A stretch of 64,000 nucleotides of DNA from assembly GCF_030055435.1 (NCBI RefSeq), contig NZ_JASFYG010000004.1, positions 1 to 64,000 on the forward strand, in the 5' to 3' direction. The notes beneath the pieces were generated by a model. The model was given only the letters and a program-made list of their open reading frames with translations. It was not told where the DNA came from and searched no databases. Shown here piece after piece: positions 48,408 to 58,123 of the stretch (position 1 is its first letter; every line of letters begins with the position of its first letter). Source of the DNA: Methanothermobacter sp. (GTDB lineage: Archaea > Methanobacteriota > Methanobacteria > Methanobacteriales > Methanothermobacteraceae). The translations under genes were made by a program, and so were the position numbers.

Positions 48408-49322
48408 TCACAGTATGGAACTTTCAGGCAGTAACTTAACCAGGATGTAGTCGTACATCATTGACTTCCTGATCTCAGATATGTCGCCCAGCCTGTAATC
48501 AGAAACCCTCACATCTGCTATCTCGTCATGGTAACGGTCATAGTTGAGCTTCACACGGACCCCATCAAGCTGGCTTGTTACAGGTGTGGGGGAATAGACC
48601 TCCTTAACGGCAGGCACCTGATTTTCAATCTCGGTTTTAACAAGTATTGAGGGGACCAGAGGTGGGTCCGCCGCCATCTCACGTCTTCTCCTGTCAAGTA
48701 GATCCTCGACCACCTCAACAAGTTTCCTTAGGGCCCTTATATCTTCACCCCTCTTCAGCCTCCTGGGTATCCTCCCAAGGCCCCCAACATAGGCGTCGGC
48801 ACCTGGAAGCTCACTGAGGTCAATCTTCTCAGGGGCCCCTGTAACCACCACCGGGATGTTTATGTCACTGAAAAGGTGGGCCTTATCCTTTATGCACTGC
48901 TCAAAGCTTCCAAGGGCAAAAACCGCAAGGTCGTGTTCCTCTATGAGCTTCTTTTCATCCTCTGATATCCTGGATATCCCCTTACCTGCCCCACGGGCAA
49001 GGCCTATCATGTTATCCTTGGCACCGTACCTCCTGAGGTACTCGGATATATCACAGGCCGAATGGGGTAAATGATGCCTTGCCAGGGTCGGTGAGACGAT
49101 AGCTATCTCGGTACCCGCCATCGGGGCAACCTTAACCTTCCCCAGGAGCTCCCTGGCCTTCTCCCTCACCTTATCCACGTCCTCAATTGGGACGGCCAGT
49201 GTGAGTATGAGGTCCATCTGAAGCATGTTCTCCTGGAGCACAAATCCGCCGAGGTCCTCAATCAGTTCCTTCATTTCCTCATGGCGGTGCACACCGCCCT
49301 GATAGGTTAAAGTTTCGTACAT
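48408..49322 (-). CDS. mmp7: Methanogenesis marker 7, MCR activation complex protein
   Basis: A 304-residue methanogenesis marker 7 protein ([77 protein letters not shown]). Mmp7 has been found with McrC, Mmp17 and Mmp3 in the ATP-driven MCR activation complex. It overlaps mmp17 by 16 bases. Confidence 0.88.
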   Translation of the reverse strand: MYETLTYQGGVHRHEEMKELIEDLGGFVLQENMLQMDLILTLAVPIEDVDKVREKARELLGKVKVAPMAGTEIAIVSPTLARHHLPHSACDISEYLRRYGAKDNMIGLARGAGKGISRISEDEKKLIEEHDLAVFALGSFEQCIKDKAHLFSDINIPVVVTGAPEKIDLSELPGADAYVGGLGRIPRRLKRGEDIRALRKLVEVVEDLLDRRRREMAADPPLVPSILVKTEIENQVPAVKEVYSPTPVTSQLDGVRVKLNYDRYHDEIADVRVSDYRLGDISEIRKSMMYDYILVKLLPESSIL

Positions 49323-49837
49323 AATTTCCTCTCCAGATACGTGTACCTGAATAAAGCCCTCTTAACAGGGTCCACTGGAAGGTTTCTGTGGGAGGGGACC
49401 CTGATGCAGTCAAGTTCCATGTAATCGGGGCATACAGTGAAATCTTCATTCAAATCGACAATGGTGAATCCCATATCCTCAACGATATCCCTTAAGAAAT
49501 CTGAATAAACCCTTACTTTTATCTTGCTGTTCATCTCCCGCAACCCCGCAGGATCATGCCACCATGGGGAGCAGACCTCAAAGTCTATCTCATCAGCCGA
49601 GGAGTACCTGAGGCTTCCAGGATCCAGGTCCTGAACAGTCCTGAAAACGGTTCCTATGGCCTCCCTTATCTGGGGGAATGTGTTGAGTTTAAGTTTAACC
49701 GCCCCGGCAACTGGTGTCTCAGATAGCACAAATAAAAGGTCTGCGTCCTCATCCTCAGGTTTGCGGGTCACATGGTACCCCATGACGCCTGCAATCCTCA
49801 GTATGCCCTCACACATTGGTGTTGTAAGAATCCTCAT
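49307..49837 (-). CDS. mmp17: Methanogenesis marker 17, MCR activation complex protein
   Basis: The likely product is 176 residues: [56 protein letters not shown] assign it to methanogenesis marker 17 from its pairing with mmp7. The ATG at 49837 is four bases after GGTGA, and a minus-strand TTATAAATG at 49893-49885 sits the right distance upstream. An in-frame ATG at 49891 would add 18 residues but has no ribosome site and coincides with that TATA box. If the longer form is real, the start is 15 bases from the comB start. Confidence 0.72.
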   Translation of the reverse strand: MRILTTPMCEGILRIAGVMGYHVTRKPEDEDADLLFVLSETPVAGAVKLKLNTFPQIREAIGTVFRTVQDLDPGSLRYSSADEIDFEVCSPWWHDPAGLREMNSKIKVRVYSDFLRDIVEDMGFTIVDLNEDFTVCPDYMELDCIRVPSHRNLPVDPVKRALFRYTYLERKLCTKL

Positions 49838-49906
49838 TGAGTCACCGGTGAAGTCTATAAATACCTCATATGTAAATCTCTCTATAATCATTTATAAGGT
49901 GTGCTG

Positions 49907-50560
49907 ATGAGGGTAAGTCTCAGCTTTGAAAAACCGGAGGGCAGTGGACTCTGCATAATGGTGGACCTTCTGAGGGCAAGTGCAACCATAACCGCTGCCC
50001 TGGAAAGTTTCAGGGAGGTTATCCCTGTTGGGAACGTTGAGGAGGCAATGGAATACTCCAGAAGGGGATATCTGGTGGCAGGGGAGCGTGGTGGTGAGAC
50101 CCTGCCAGGATTCCTGGCCAACTCCCCACTGGAGGTGAGGGAACATTCAGGTGATGCCCTTGTGCTAACCACCAGTAACGGTACAAGGGTCCTTGAGTCA
50201 GTTGAATCACAGGCCCTTGTGGGCTGCCTCAACAATCTGGATGCAGTGGCCTCAGCTGCAAGGAAACTTTCGGATGAGGTTGAGGTGGTCATGGCCGGTG
50301 TTAATGGCCGCTTTGCAATAGAGGATTTCCTCTGTGCCGGTGAAATAATACGTGCAATTGGTGGTGAGTTCGAAGAGTACGCTGAGGCCTCAGTACTTGC
50401 AGTCCAGGACAGTTCCATGGTTGATGATGCCATAAGAAAATCCAGGTCAGCCAGGAGGCTCAGGGAACTTGGTTTTGCCGGTGATATTGAATACTGCCTC
50501 AGAAGGAATATAACAGAAAACGTACCCGTATACATGGATGGCAGGATATCTCTGGTCTAA
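49907..50560 (+). CDS. comB: 2-phosphosulfolactate phosphatase (coenzyme M biosynthesis)
   Basis: A 217-residue ComB: MRVSLSFEKPEGSGLCIMVDLLRASATITAAL, with Asp and Arg of the active site, then AGERGGETLPGFLANSP and LTTSNGTRVLESV. It removes phosphate from 2-phosphosulfolactate, the second step of coenzyme M synthesis, so it feeds the MCR substrate. ATG 49907 follows AAGGTGTGCTG. Its TATA box is probably TATAAATA at 49855-49862, inside the divergent mmp17 gene. Confidence 0.92.
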   Translation: MRVSLSFEKPEGSGLCIMVDLLRASATITAALESFREVIPVGNVEEAMEYSRRGYLVAGERGGETLPGFLANSPLEVREHSGDALVLTTSNGTRVLESVESQALVGCLNNLDAVASAARKLSDEVEVVMAGVNGRFAIEDFLCAGEIIRAIGGEFEEYAEASVLAVQDSSMVDDAIRKSRSARRLRELGFAGDIEYCLRRNITENVPVYMDGRISLV

Positions 50561-50576
50561 GGAGGCTGCAGTGGAC

Positions 50577-51269
50577 ATGAATCTGGAGGAGCTGAAGATA
50601 ATAGGTACCGCACATGTATCTGAAGAAAGTGTTGATGAGGTGAGAAGAACCATACTTGAGATGAAACCGGACGTTGTTGCAGTGGAACTTGACCCCGGCA
50701 GGTACAGGAGGCTCATGGACGAAAAAATGGGAATCAAAAGGGACGAACCCTCCCTCCAGGATGTCCTCAGAAGTGGAAACATTGGCGTCATCCTTGCAGG
50801 CTGGTTTTTAACCTATTTCCAGCGGAAGATCGGTGAGGATATAGGTGTCAAGCCTGGCAGTGAGATGCTTGCAGCGATAGAAGCCGCCCATGAGGTTGGT
50901 GCGGGGGTGGCCCTCATTGACCGTGACATAGGGGTGACCATGCAACGGGCGATCAGGTCCATGAGCCTGCGGGAAAAGCTGAGGTTCTTCCTTGCAATCA
51001 TGAGGTCATTCATTGGGGGGGAGGATGCGAGGGATATTGAGAGCCTCAAAAGTGACGACACCCTTGCGGAGGTTATGGAGGAATTCCGCGAAATATCACC
51101 CTCAGCATACCATGTGCTTGTTGAGGAGAGGGATGCATTCATGGCCCACAGGCTCCTCTCCATTGAGGAGGACCGCGTTGTTGCCGTTGTGGGCGCAGGC
51201 CACAGGAGGGGGATAGAGCACTACCTCAGGAACCCACATGAACTTCCACCACTTGAAGAACTCATTTGA
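50577..51269 (+). CDS. TraB-family protein
   Basis: A 230-residue TraB/PrgY-family protein. MNLEELKIIGTAHVSEESVDEV is the first motif, VVAVELDPGRYRRLMD the second, and VVAVVGAGHRRGIEHYL the third. Members of this family are related to Tiki/EreA-type hydrolases, some being peptidase-like; the archaeal role is unknown. It lacks the C-terminal membrane part found in longer archaeal TraB proteins. ATG 50577 follows GGAGG at 11 bases. It is 16 bases after comB. Confidence 0.85.
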   Translation: MNLEELKIIGTAHVSEESVDEVRRTILEMKPDVVAVELDPGRYRRLMDEKMGIKRDEPSLQDVLRSGNIGVILAGWFLTYFQRKIGEDIGVKPGSEMLAAIEAAHEVGAGVALIDRDIGVTMQRAIRSMSLREKLRFFLAIMRSFIGGEDARDIESLKSDDTLAEVMEEFREISPSAYHVLVEERDAFMAHRLLSIEEDRVVAVVGAGHRRGIEHYLRNPHELPPLEELI

Positions 51270-51423
51270 ATACGATGATACATCATTCAGGGTAATGTCC
51301 AGCACACCACAAGCTCACAACTAAATTAGAAGGCATCATTCAGAGTAATGCAATGATGGGGAAAAATTTCATTAAATACCGGTTCAATAAAAATTTACTG
51401 TGGAAAGAGCAGTGTGATATGCA

Positions 51424-51639
51424 ATGTACGTCATATTCAGATGCGACTGTGGAAGGGCCCTCTACTCAAAGGAGGGCGCAGATACCCGGAAGTGTGTCTG
51501 TGGAAGAACCCTGAAGGTTAAAAAAAGGCGAATATTTGGAAAGGCTGGTAGCTTCCAGGAAGCCGCAGAAATTGTGAGAAAACTCCAGGAAGAAAGGTAT
51601 GGAACCTGTCATTTCACAAATCCAGTGAAAAGGGAATAG
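51424..51639 (+). CDS. Small zinc-ribbon protein (DUF1922, MTH1184-like)
   Basis: A 71-residue protein, [20 protein letters not shown]...[12 protein letters not shown], with a four-Cys zinc ribbon (CDC, CVC) and a C-terminal helix. It matches the MTH1184 protein whose structure is known, but function is not. From memory the M. thermautotrophicus Delta H version differs at several positions. It lies just before the GTPBP1-like GTPase gene (8-base gap), so they are likely cotranscribed. Confidence 0.88.
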   Translation: MYVIFRCDCGRALYSKEGADTRKCVCGRTLKVKKRRIFGKAGSFQEAAEIVRKLQEERYGTCHFTNPVKRE

Positions 51640-51647
51640 AACGAGAT

Positions 51648-53237
51648 ATGATAGAGGATATCCGATCATTCACATCGGCCGGTGAGAGGAGGAACATAGA
51701 ATTCAAGAAGGCACTCTCACCAAGGTATCATCTGAAGATGGACCGGAAGAAGAGCCTGATCTCCCAGATGAAGTACCGTATGGAAAGGGGTGATGGAAGG
51801 GCAGTATACCTCCTTGGTGTGGAGGACAGCGGTGAACCGGTTGGCCTCCCTGATGAGGAACTAAAAGAGTCAGTTGAGGTCCTCAGAAAACTGAGTCAGG
51901 AGATAGATGCCGTTGTGGAGGAGGTTAACCTCCATGAGGGAACCCACGGTAAGGTGGCCGAGGTGATAATCTCAAGAAAACAGAAAACAGAAAGGGAACA
52001 CCTCCTCATAGGTGTCGCCGGCCACGTTGACCATGGAAAGAGCACACTCCTCGGTACACTAACAACAGGAACCCCAGATGATGGAAGCGGTAAGACAAGG
52101 ATATTCCTTGATGTCCAGAAACACGAGATAGAAAGGGGCCTGTCAGCGGATCTATCCTTCGCCATATATGGATTCAGGGATGGAAGGGTCATAAGACTCA
52201 AAAATCCACTGGACCGGAAGGAGAAATCAGGACTCATGGACAAGGCCGACAGGGTAATATCCTTCGTTGATACCGTTGGACATGAACCATGGCTGAGGAC
52301 AACAATAAGGGGGATTGTGGGGCAGAACCTGGACTATGGCCTCCTGACCGTTGCCGCGGATGAGGGTCCAACGCATATAACAAGGGAGCACCTTGGTATA
52401 ATGATTGCAATGGAGCTTCCTGTGATCGTTGTGCTCACAAAGACCGATATAGCCACTTCTGAGAAGAGAAGGGCTGTGCGGGAGAAGATATCTGAACTCC
52501 TCAAACTGGTTGGGAGGATACCCTTCCATGTGACCGGAAGGGACTCTGCACGGGAAATAGCCGGCAAGATGAACCAGCACATAGTACCCATAATAGAGAC
52601 ATCCTCTGTCACAGGGGAGGGCCTTGAAGTCCTGGATGAGCTCTTCCTCAACCTGCAGGTTAAGCGTGACGTCAATGGGGATGAGAAGCCGTTTCTCATG
52701 TACATAGACAAGGTATACACCATTAGGGGTGTTGGAACCGTTGTCAGTGGAACCATCCAGCAGGGCCTTGTCAGGAAGGGTGATACGCTGCTCCTGGGCC
52801 CCATGAACACCGGAAAATTCAGGGAGGTCACCGTTAAATCCATCGAGATGCACCACTACCGTATAGGCTGTGCAGAGCCCGGGCATATAGTTGGAATATC
52901 CATCTCAGGGGCATCCGCCGATGAAATAGAGAGGGGTATGATACTGGCCCACCCCGACTATGAACCAGAGGCAGTCAGGGAATTTGAGGCCGAGGTGGCC
53001 ATACTGGTGCATCCCACAACCATAAAGGCGGGCTATGAGAGCGTAACCCACATTGAAACAATAGCAGAGACCACCATACTGGAACCCCTTGATGCAGAGT
53101 TCATGTCAGCCGGTGACAGGGGCAGGGTGAGGATGAGGTTCAAGTACAAGCCCCACCATGTGAGGGAGGGTCAGAAGATAATCTTCCGTGAGGGAAGAAG
53201 CAAGGGTATTGGCTCAGTTACCAGGATCCTGAAATAA
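51648..53237 (+). CDS. Archaeal GTPBP1-like translational GTPase
   Basis: A 529-residue EF-Tu-type GTPase. After a 120-residue N-terminal region come G1 [13 protein letters not shown]3 DTVGHE, G4 LTKTD and G5 SSVTGEG, then two beta-barrel domains ([37 protein letters not shown] at the end). This fits the GTPBP1/GTPBP2 group, thought to act in mRNA or ribosome surveillance. Not IF2-gamma or SelB: no matching C-terminal domain. ATG 51648 has only a weak ribosome site. Confidence 0.88.
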   Translation: MIEDIRSFTSAGERRNIEFKKALSPRYHLKMDRKKSLISQMKYRMERGDGRAVYLLGVEDSGEPVGLPDEELKESVEVLRKLSQEIDAVVEEVNLHEGTHGKVAEVIISRKQKTEREHLLIGVAGHVDHGKSTLLGTLTTGTPDDGSGKTRIFLDVQKHEIERGLSADLSFAIYGFRDGRVIRLKNPLDRKEKSGLMDKADRVISFVDTVGHEPWLRTTIRGIVGQNLDYGLLTVAADEGPTHITREHLGIMIAMELPVIVVLTKTDIATSEKRRAVREKISELLKLVGRIPFHVTGRDSAREIAGKMNQHIVPIIETSSVTGEGLEVLDELFLNLQVKRDVNGDEKPFLMYIDKVYTIRGVGTVVSGTIQQGLVRKGDTLLLGPMNTGKFREVTVKSIEMHHYRIGCAEPGHIVGISISGASADEIERGMILAHPDYEPEAVREFEAEVAILVHPTTIKAGYESVTHIETIAETTILEPLDAEFMSAGDRGRVRMRFKYKPHHVREGQKIIFREGRSKGIGSVTRILK

Positions 53238-53255
53238 TTTAAAAGGAGCCTCTCT

Positions 53256-54101
53256 CTAATGATCCGCTTCTTCTATAATTTCAAGGAACTCACAGGCCTT
53301 ACATTTAACCCCTGATGCTGGTTCTCCGCAGACTGAACACTCTCCGATCCCCTCATCCTCCACCAGAGGCTGGAATGTGACCGTTAATGATTTCATGATT
53401 CTCTCCTTTATACCTGAACTTTCCGATTCTATCCTGTTAAGGAAATCCCTTATCCCAGCCCTCATTGATCTGCTGGAGTATGGACAGGGCGCACTGTGGA
53501 ATTTCACATCATTGAGTTCAGCCCAGAGCCTGACATCCTCCTCGGGTGTGCTCCAGAGGGGTTTTATCCTCGGTACCATCGCAGGGTGTATCCTCTGAAG
53601 TTTCGGGCCAAACTTGGAGAACTTCCTCACATCCCCCCTTGCAAGGCTCATCATGAATGACTGAACCTCGTCATCCATGTTATGGCCCGTTGCAATCTTT
53701 GATGCCCCTATTTCCCTGGCTGTCCTGTTGAGTATCCACCTCCTGAAGACACCGCAGGGTATGCAGGGGCTTCTGAACTCTTCCAGAACATCGTCAAGTT
53801 CAAAGTTGAATTCATCTCTAAATGACTTCTCTATGAGTTCAACTCCCCTTATACGGGCGTTTTCCCTACCTGCAAGAACCCCCTCCCCCCTGTAGCCCTT
53901 TATACCCTCATCAACCGTGATGGCTGTGAGTTCAAAATCCAGTTCATCCCTTAAATCTGCGAGCGCATGGAGTGTCAGCACACTGTCCTTACCGCCTGAA
54001 AGTGCCACTGCAACGTGTTCTCCCCTCTCTACCAGTTTATGTGATTCCATGAGACCCCTTATTCTGGTCATGATTCTCCGGTTGAATTCCTGAACATCCA
54101 T
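53256..54101 (-). CDS. TtuA/Ncs6-family tRNA 2-thiolation protein
   Basis: A 281-residue PP-loop ATPase. The ATP loop is VAVALSGGKDSVLTLHAL near residue 35. Catalytic Cys are in SPCIPCGVFRRWIL, and KIATGHNMDDEVQSFMM and SAPCPYSSRSMRAGIRDFL are family blocks. The C-terminal zinc finger (CSVCGEP...CKAC) is present. The N-terminal zinc finger that most TtuA proteins carry is missing: the protein starts MDVQEFNRRIMTRIR. It probably thiolates U54 or U34 in tRNA, U54 being typical of thermophiles. ATG 54101 has no ribosome site and lies near the expected transcription start. Confidence 0.85.
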   Translation of the reverse strand: MDVQEFNRRIMTRIRGLMESHKLVERGEHVAVALSGGKDSVLTLHALADLRDELDFELTAITVDEGIKGYRGEGVLAGRENARIRGVELIEKSFRDEFNFELDDVLEEFRSPCIPCGVFRRWILNRTAREIGASKIATGHNMDDEVQSFMMSLARGDVRKFSKFGPKLQRIHPAMVPRIKPLWSTPEEDVRLWAELNDVKFHSAPCPYSSRSMRAGIRDFLNRIESESSGIKERIMKSLTVTFQPLVEDEGIGECSVCGEPASGVKCKACEFLEIIEEADH

Positions 54102-54107
54102 GGAACC

Positions 54108-54140
54108 GTATATATAAAACAGTCGACATATATATTCACC
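54108..54140. promoter_or_regulatory. Shared divergent promoter, both genes probably leaderless
   Basis: Two TATA stretches, TATATATAAAAC (54110-54121) and ATATATAT (54127-54134), lie between the starts at 54101 (minus) and 54141 (plus). Each sits about 25-30 bases before the ATG on its far side, with no ribosome site in between. Confidence 0.5.
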
Positions 54141-54443
54141 ATGATAACCGCAGAGCTCACCATAATACCTCTCGGTACAGGCAGCACCTCACTCAGCGGT
54201 TACGTGGCCGCTGCAGTCAGTGCCCTCGAGAGGATGAACGTGAGGTATGAGATCTCAGGTATGGGGACTCTTGTTGAGGCCGGTGACCTGGATGAACTCC
54301 TTGAGGCTGTTAAGGCGGCCCATGAGGCAGTCCTGGAGGCAGGCTCAGAGAGAGTCTACACAACCATCAAAATCGATGATAGAAGGGACACCGACAGGGG
54401 CCTCAGTGACAAGGTTGAATCTGTAAAGAAAAAGCTCCAGTAA
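54141..54443 (+). CDS. Thiamine-binding protein (MTH1187/YkoF-like family)
   Basis: A 100-residue MTH1187-family protein (MITAELTIIPLGTGSTSLSG, YEISGMGTLVEAGDLDELLE, RVYTTIKIDDRRDT). This ferredoxin-like fold forms tetramers and in related proteins binds thiamine. ATG 54141 has no ribosome site; it is probably a leaderless transcript. It faces the TtuA-like gene divergently across 39 bases. Confidence 0.9.
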   Translation: MITAELTIIPLGTGSTSLSGYVAAAVSALERMNVRYEISGMGTLVEAGDLDELLEAVKAAHEAVLEAGSERVYTTIKIDDRRDTDRGLSDKVESVKKKLQ

Positions 54444-54585
54444 ATGTTCCTTAATAACGCTGAGGTCGCTGAAACTCCCTTAAATGTTATTCAGTAGTTT
54501 AATTTTTAAATGTACATATCGGCGTAACATAAAAAATAGAATTATGCTATTTCCCAGCACCACACTGAAGCTGAGATAAATAATG

Positions 54586-55674
54586 TTAGTTCTGCCCGAA
54601 GAAATCCCTGACAGAATTCACAATCTTTTCAAGGTCCTCGTCAGTAAGGGCAGGGTGTACCGGTAGCGATAGGACCTCATCTGCAGCCTTTTCACTGACC
54701 GGGCATCTGGCATTGAAACCCATCCTCCTGTAGAGTTCCTGCCTGTAGATGGGTTTCGGGTAGTGAATCCCGGTACCTATACCCCTCTCGTTGAGGAACT
54801 CCATGAGGCTGTCCCTTGAACCCGGAACCCTCACGGTGTACTGGTGGAAGACGTGTTTAACCCCCCCTGCAACGTGGGGCGTTGACACCTCCTCCATGTC
54901 CCGTAGGTTATCTGTGAGGTACTCTGCATTTTCGATTCTTCTTCTGTTGAAGTCTTCAAGTTTTCCGAGCTGGGCTATGCCAATGGCCGCAGCAATATCG
55001 GTCATCCTGAAGTTGTAGCCAAGGTAGGTGTGGTTGTAGCGCTCTGTCTCCCCGTGGGTCCTTAGAATCCGTGCCATCTCTGCAATTTCCTCATTATCAG
55101 TTGTTATAATCCCGCCCTCCCCTGTTGTGATGTTCTTTGTTGGGTAGAAGCTGAAGCATGCGGCATCCCCCATGGAACCCACTGTCCTCCCATAATACTC
55201 TGCACCATGGGCCTGGGCAGCGTCCTCAATCACCAGGAGGTCATGGTCAGCAGCCAGGTCCAGGATGGGGTCCATGTCGGCGGGCTGCCCGTAGAGGTGT
55301 ACGGGTATTATTGCCCTCGTGCTGGGTGTTATGAGTTTCTCGATCTCCTCAGGATCTATGTTGTAGGTTTTAGGATCTATATCTGCAAATACGGGTTCAG
55401 CGCCAACGTAGAGGGCTGCGTTTGCTGTTGCAGCGAAGCTGAATGGTGTTGTTATAACCTGATCCCCCTTTCCAATCCCTGCAGCAAGGAGGGCGAGGTG
55501 GAGGGCTGTTGTCCCTGAACTTGTTGCAACAGCGTATTCAGTACCCACATAGGATGCAAACTTCTCCTCGAATTCCGCCACCCGTGGTCCCTGGGCAATG
55601 AATCCCGATTTAAGTACCTTCACAACTTCCTCTATTTCCTCTTCATTGATTATGGGAGTAGCAACCGGTATCAT
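54586..55674 (-). CDS. DegT/DnrJ/EryC1/StrS aminotransferase
   Basis: A 362-residue PLP-dependent sugar aminotransferase ([51 protein letters not shown], where the Lys binds PLP, and [12 protein letters not shown]). Enzymes of this family act on nucleotide-linked ketosugars for surface glycans. No sugar genes lie near, so the substrate cannot be named. ATG 55674 has GGTGTTCAC upstream. Confidence 0.92.
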   Translation of the reverse strand: MIPVATPIINEEEIEEVVKVLKSGFIAQGPRVAEFEEKFASYVGTEYAVATSSGTTALHLALLAAGIGKGDQVITTPFSFAATANAALYVGAEPVFADIDPKTYNIDPEEIEKLITPSTRAIIPVHLYGQPADMDPILDLAADHDLLVIEDAAQAHGAEYYGRTVGSMGDAACFSFYPTKNITTGEGGIITTDNEEIAEMARILRTHGETERYNHTYLGYNFRMTDIAAAIGIAQLGKLEDFNRRRIENAEYLTDNLRDMEEVSTPHVAGGVKHVFHQYTVRVPGSRDSLMEFLNERGIGTGIHYPKPIYRQELYRRMGFNARCPVSEKAADEVLSLPVHPALTDEDLEKIVNSVRDFFGQN

Positions 55675-55789
55675 GTGAACACCTGTAAGAGTTACTGAGT
55701 TATTAGTTTCTCACTGGAACTTAAAAATTAATACCCTAACCCTCAATCAGTTAAAGTTATAACCCTCGTTACTATGATTCAGTGGATTA

Positions 55790-56695
55790 TTAATCCTCAT
55801 CCACGTACCTCAGAACACTCAGCACATCCCCATAGCGTCCCCTGAATAGTAGGGCGACGAGAAGAGCCGATGCAAGGATCAGTGCCACTGGGGAGGTGTA
55901 GGGATCCGATGGACTTACCATCAGGGATGGAAGGTTTCCAAGGCCGGCCTCCGGGGAGCTGTGTATAACACTGACATAGAGGTTGTTTGCAATGTGCACC
56001 CCCATGGCGAGTTCCACACCATCATCTGTGAGTGTTATGAGTGCAAGTACCAGTCCAATGATGAATGTGCTTGCTGTTATTGAGAGGCTCATTGCAAGGG
56101 TCGTGCCATTCCACCAGTGCAGGATTGAGAATATCAGTGAATTCAGGATCATCAGTGGGATGGGCCTCTTAAGGATCATCCACATCCCCTGCATGAGGTA
56201 TCCCCTGAAGAATATCTCCTCAAAGGAAGCCTGTACAGGAAATGCAACTAATGAAAGGATTAGAAGCCACCAGAATTCCGGTGTGAATTTAAATCTGACT
56301 GAAGAGGGATCCATGATAATCGAGATCAGGTCAAGGATCCCGACAATAAGAAACCAAGCCACTCCTCCCCTCAGTATCCGCCTCCAGTCAACATGACCCC
56401 TGGAGTTCAGGGCTGATATGAAATCCCGTTTGTGGATGAACTTCAATCCAACGTAGAGAAAGAACATTGAGGCAGAAAAGGCCACTGCCACCATGATGAG
56501 TAAAGCTGGCCAGCTGAAGGCAGGGATGCCCTCAATTGCATCCATTCTACCGCTGATTATGAGGATGGCCACCAGAAATAACCCCACCATAAAACCGGCA
56601 CCCACATTGGACACCACGAAGCTGAGGAGCACCGTCAGCATATAACGCCATGGCTCATTTCTTCCAGTGTAGACCTTGTCAAGGAAATTCCTCAT
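55790..56695 (-). CDS. CPBP-family intramembrane protease
   Basis: A 301-residue membrane protein with about eight hydrophobic segments. The CPBP (CAAX protease/self-immunity) motifs are EEIFFRGYLMQG (EExxxR), LIFSILHWWNGT (FxxxH-like) and MGVHIANNLYV (HxxxN). Substrate unknown. ATG 56695 follows GGTGACTCA. It stands alone between two promoters. Confidence 0.85.
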   Translation of the reverse strand: MRNFLDKVYTGRNEPWRYMLTVLLSFVVSNVGAGFMVGLFLVAILIISGRMDAIEGIPAFSWPALLIMVAVAFSASMFFLYVGLKFIHKRDFISALNSRGHVDWRRILRGGVAWFLIVGILDLISIIMDPSSVRFKFTPEFWWLLILSLVAFPVQASFEEIFFRGYLMQGMWMILKRPIPLMILNSLIFSILHWWNGTTLAMSLSITASTFIIGLVLALITLTDDGVELAMGVHIANNLYVSVIHSSPEAGLGNLPSLMVSPSDPYTSPVALILASALLVALLFRGRYGDVLSVLRYVDED

Positions 56696-56962
56696 TGAGT
56701 CACCGGCCTCTTACTAAATCCTGTCTGAGTATCATAGTAATCAGTAAATCATCCGGCACTAATAAATATATTGATATGAGTGAAGTTAGATGCTGATCCG
56801 CTATGTAACCGAGGCTGATATGAGCCGGTTGAATGCCAGTCATGCTATGTGACTGCGCTCATTTGATTCCAATATACAATGTGCATGTTAATCGAATTTA
56901 TTGGATGTAAGTCCCGACTATAACTGGGGATTATTATCCTGTTCAGGTAAGGAGTGTTGAAT

Positions 56963-58108
56963 ATGATGACAATAAATGAGGGTTCAGTAACAATTGAGGT
57001 TCCGGATTTCAGCAAGGTATCATCCAGGGCCCCTGTCTTCTATAACCCTGTGATGGAGTTCAATAGGGATGTGTCGGTGCTTGCAGTTCAGGCCTTTCAG
57101 CGAATACTTGATAAGGAGATGTGTGTTGCTGATACATTCTCAGGGAGCGGTATAAGGGCCATAAGGTACCTGGTGGAGGTTGATGGCGTATCTGAAGCCG
57201 CTGCAAATGATATAAACCCCCTTGCAGTTGAATGTATAAAGCATAACGCAGAGCTGAATTCTGTATCCCCAGAGGTCAGCAGGGAGGACGCTGCTATCTT
57301 TCTCAGAGGAAACCGTGGACGCTTTGATGTTATTGATGTGGACCCCTTCGGGACGCCGGCACCATTCATGGACTCTGCAGTGGCATCCGCCAGGAACAGG
57401 TCCCTCCTTGCTGTTACCGCCACAGACACCTCTGCTCTCTGCGGAACCTATATAAAACCCTGCCTCAGGAAGTACTCATCGAGGCCCCTCAAAACAGAGT
57501 ACTGTCATGAGACGGGGCTGAGGATACTTGCAGGTTTCACTGCAATAAGCCTTGCCAGGTACAGTAAGGGCGCATCATTCTTTCTATCACACAGCAGCCA
57601 GCACTACATGAGGATCTATGCCCATGTAAGGAGGGGGGCCAGGAGGGCCGATGAAACCCTCAAAAACATTGGCTACATGCTCCACTGCTTCAGCTGCCTT
57701 CACCATGAAAATGTGAGGGGTTTGCCCGAAGACCTAAAGTGCCCGGTCTGCGGGGGTAAAATGGATGCTGCCGGACCCCTCTGGCTCGGGGAACTGCATG
57801 ATGAAAAATTCATCGGATCCATGATAGCTGAAACTAAAAATAAAGCCCTCAATAAATCAGAGGATGTCCTGAAACTGCTCAAGACCTGTATTGGAGAGGT
57901 GGGAATGCCTCCTGGATTCTATGACGTCCATGAGGTCTGCAGCAAGCTAGGGGTGAGCGCCCCCCCACTCATGGATGTTATGGGTGGTCTTGAGGGGGCA
58001 GGATTCAGGGTTTCAAGGACCCATATAAGGCCAACCGGGATAAAAACAGATGCAGGGATCAGGGAGATTGAGAAGATCATAATGGACCTCCACGGTTCCC
58101 GTTCGTAG
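56963..58108 (+). CDS. trm1: tRNA (guanine26-N2)-dimethyltransferase
   Basis: A 381-residue Trm1. SAM-binding blocks are CVADTFSGSGIRAIRYL and AAANDINPLAVECIKHN; the catalytic block is VIDVDPFGTPAPFMDSA; a C-terminal zinc site is CFSCLHHENVRGLPEDLKCPVCGG. It dimethylates G26 of tRNAs. ATG 56963 is six bases after GGAGTG; the GTG at 56954 lies in that site. Confidence 0.93.
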   Translation: MMTINEGSVTIEVPDFSKVSSRAPVFYNPVMEFNRDVSVLAVQAFQRILDKEMCVADTFSGSGIRAIRYLVEVDGVSEAAANDINPLAVECIKHNAELNSVSPEVSREDAAIFLRGNRGRFDVIDVDPFGTPAPFMDSAVASARNRSLLAVTATDTSALCGTYIKPCLRKYSSRPLKTEYCHETGLRILAGFTAISLARYSKGASFFLSHSSQHYMRIYAHVRRGARRADETLKNIGYMLHCFSCLHHENVRGLPEDLKCPVCGGKMDAAGPLWLGELHDEKFIGSMIAETKNKALNKSEDVLKLLKTCIGEVGMPPGFYDVHEVCSKLGVSAPPLMDVMGGLEGAGFRVSRTHIRPTGIKTDAGIREIEKIIMDLHGSRS

Positions 58109-58123
58109 CCTGTACGATTGTTC

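Noticed and set aside
56696-56953. Possible C/D-box RNA with two CTGAT motifs before trm1
   Set aside because: No good C box, and the motif spacing does not fit.
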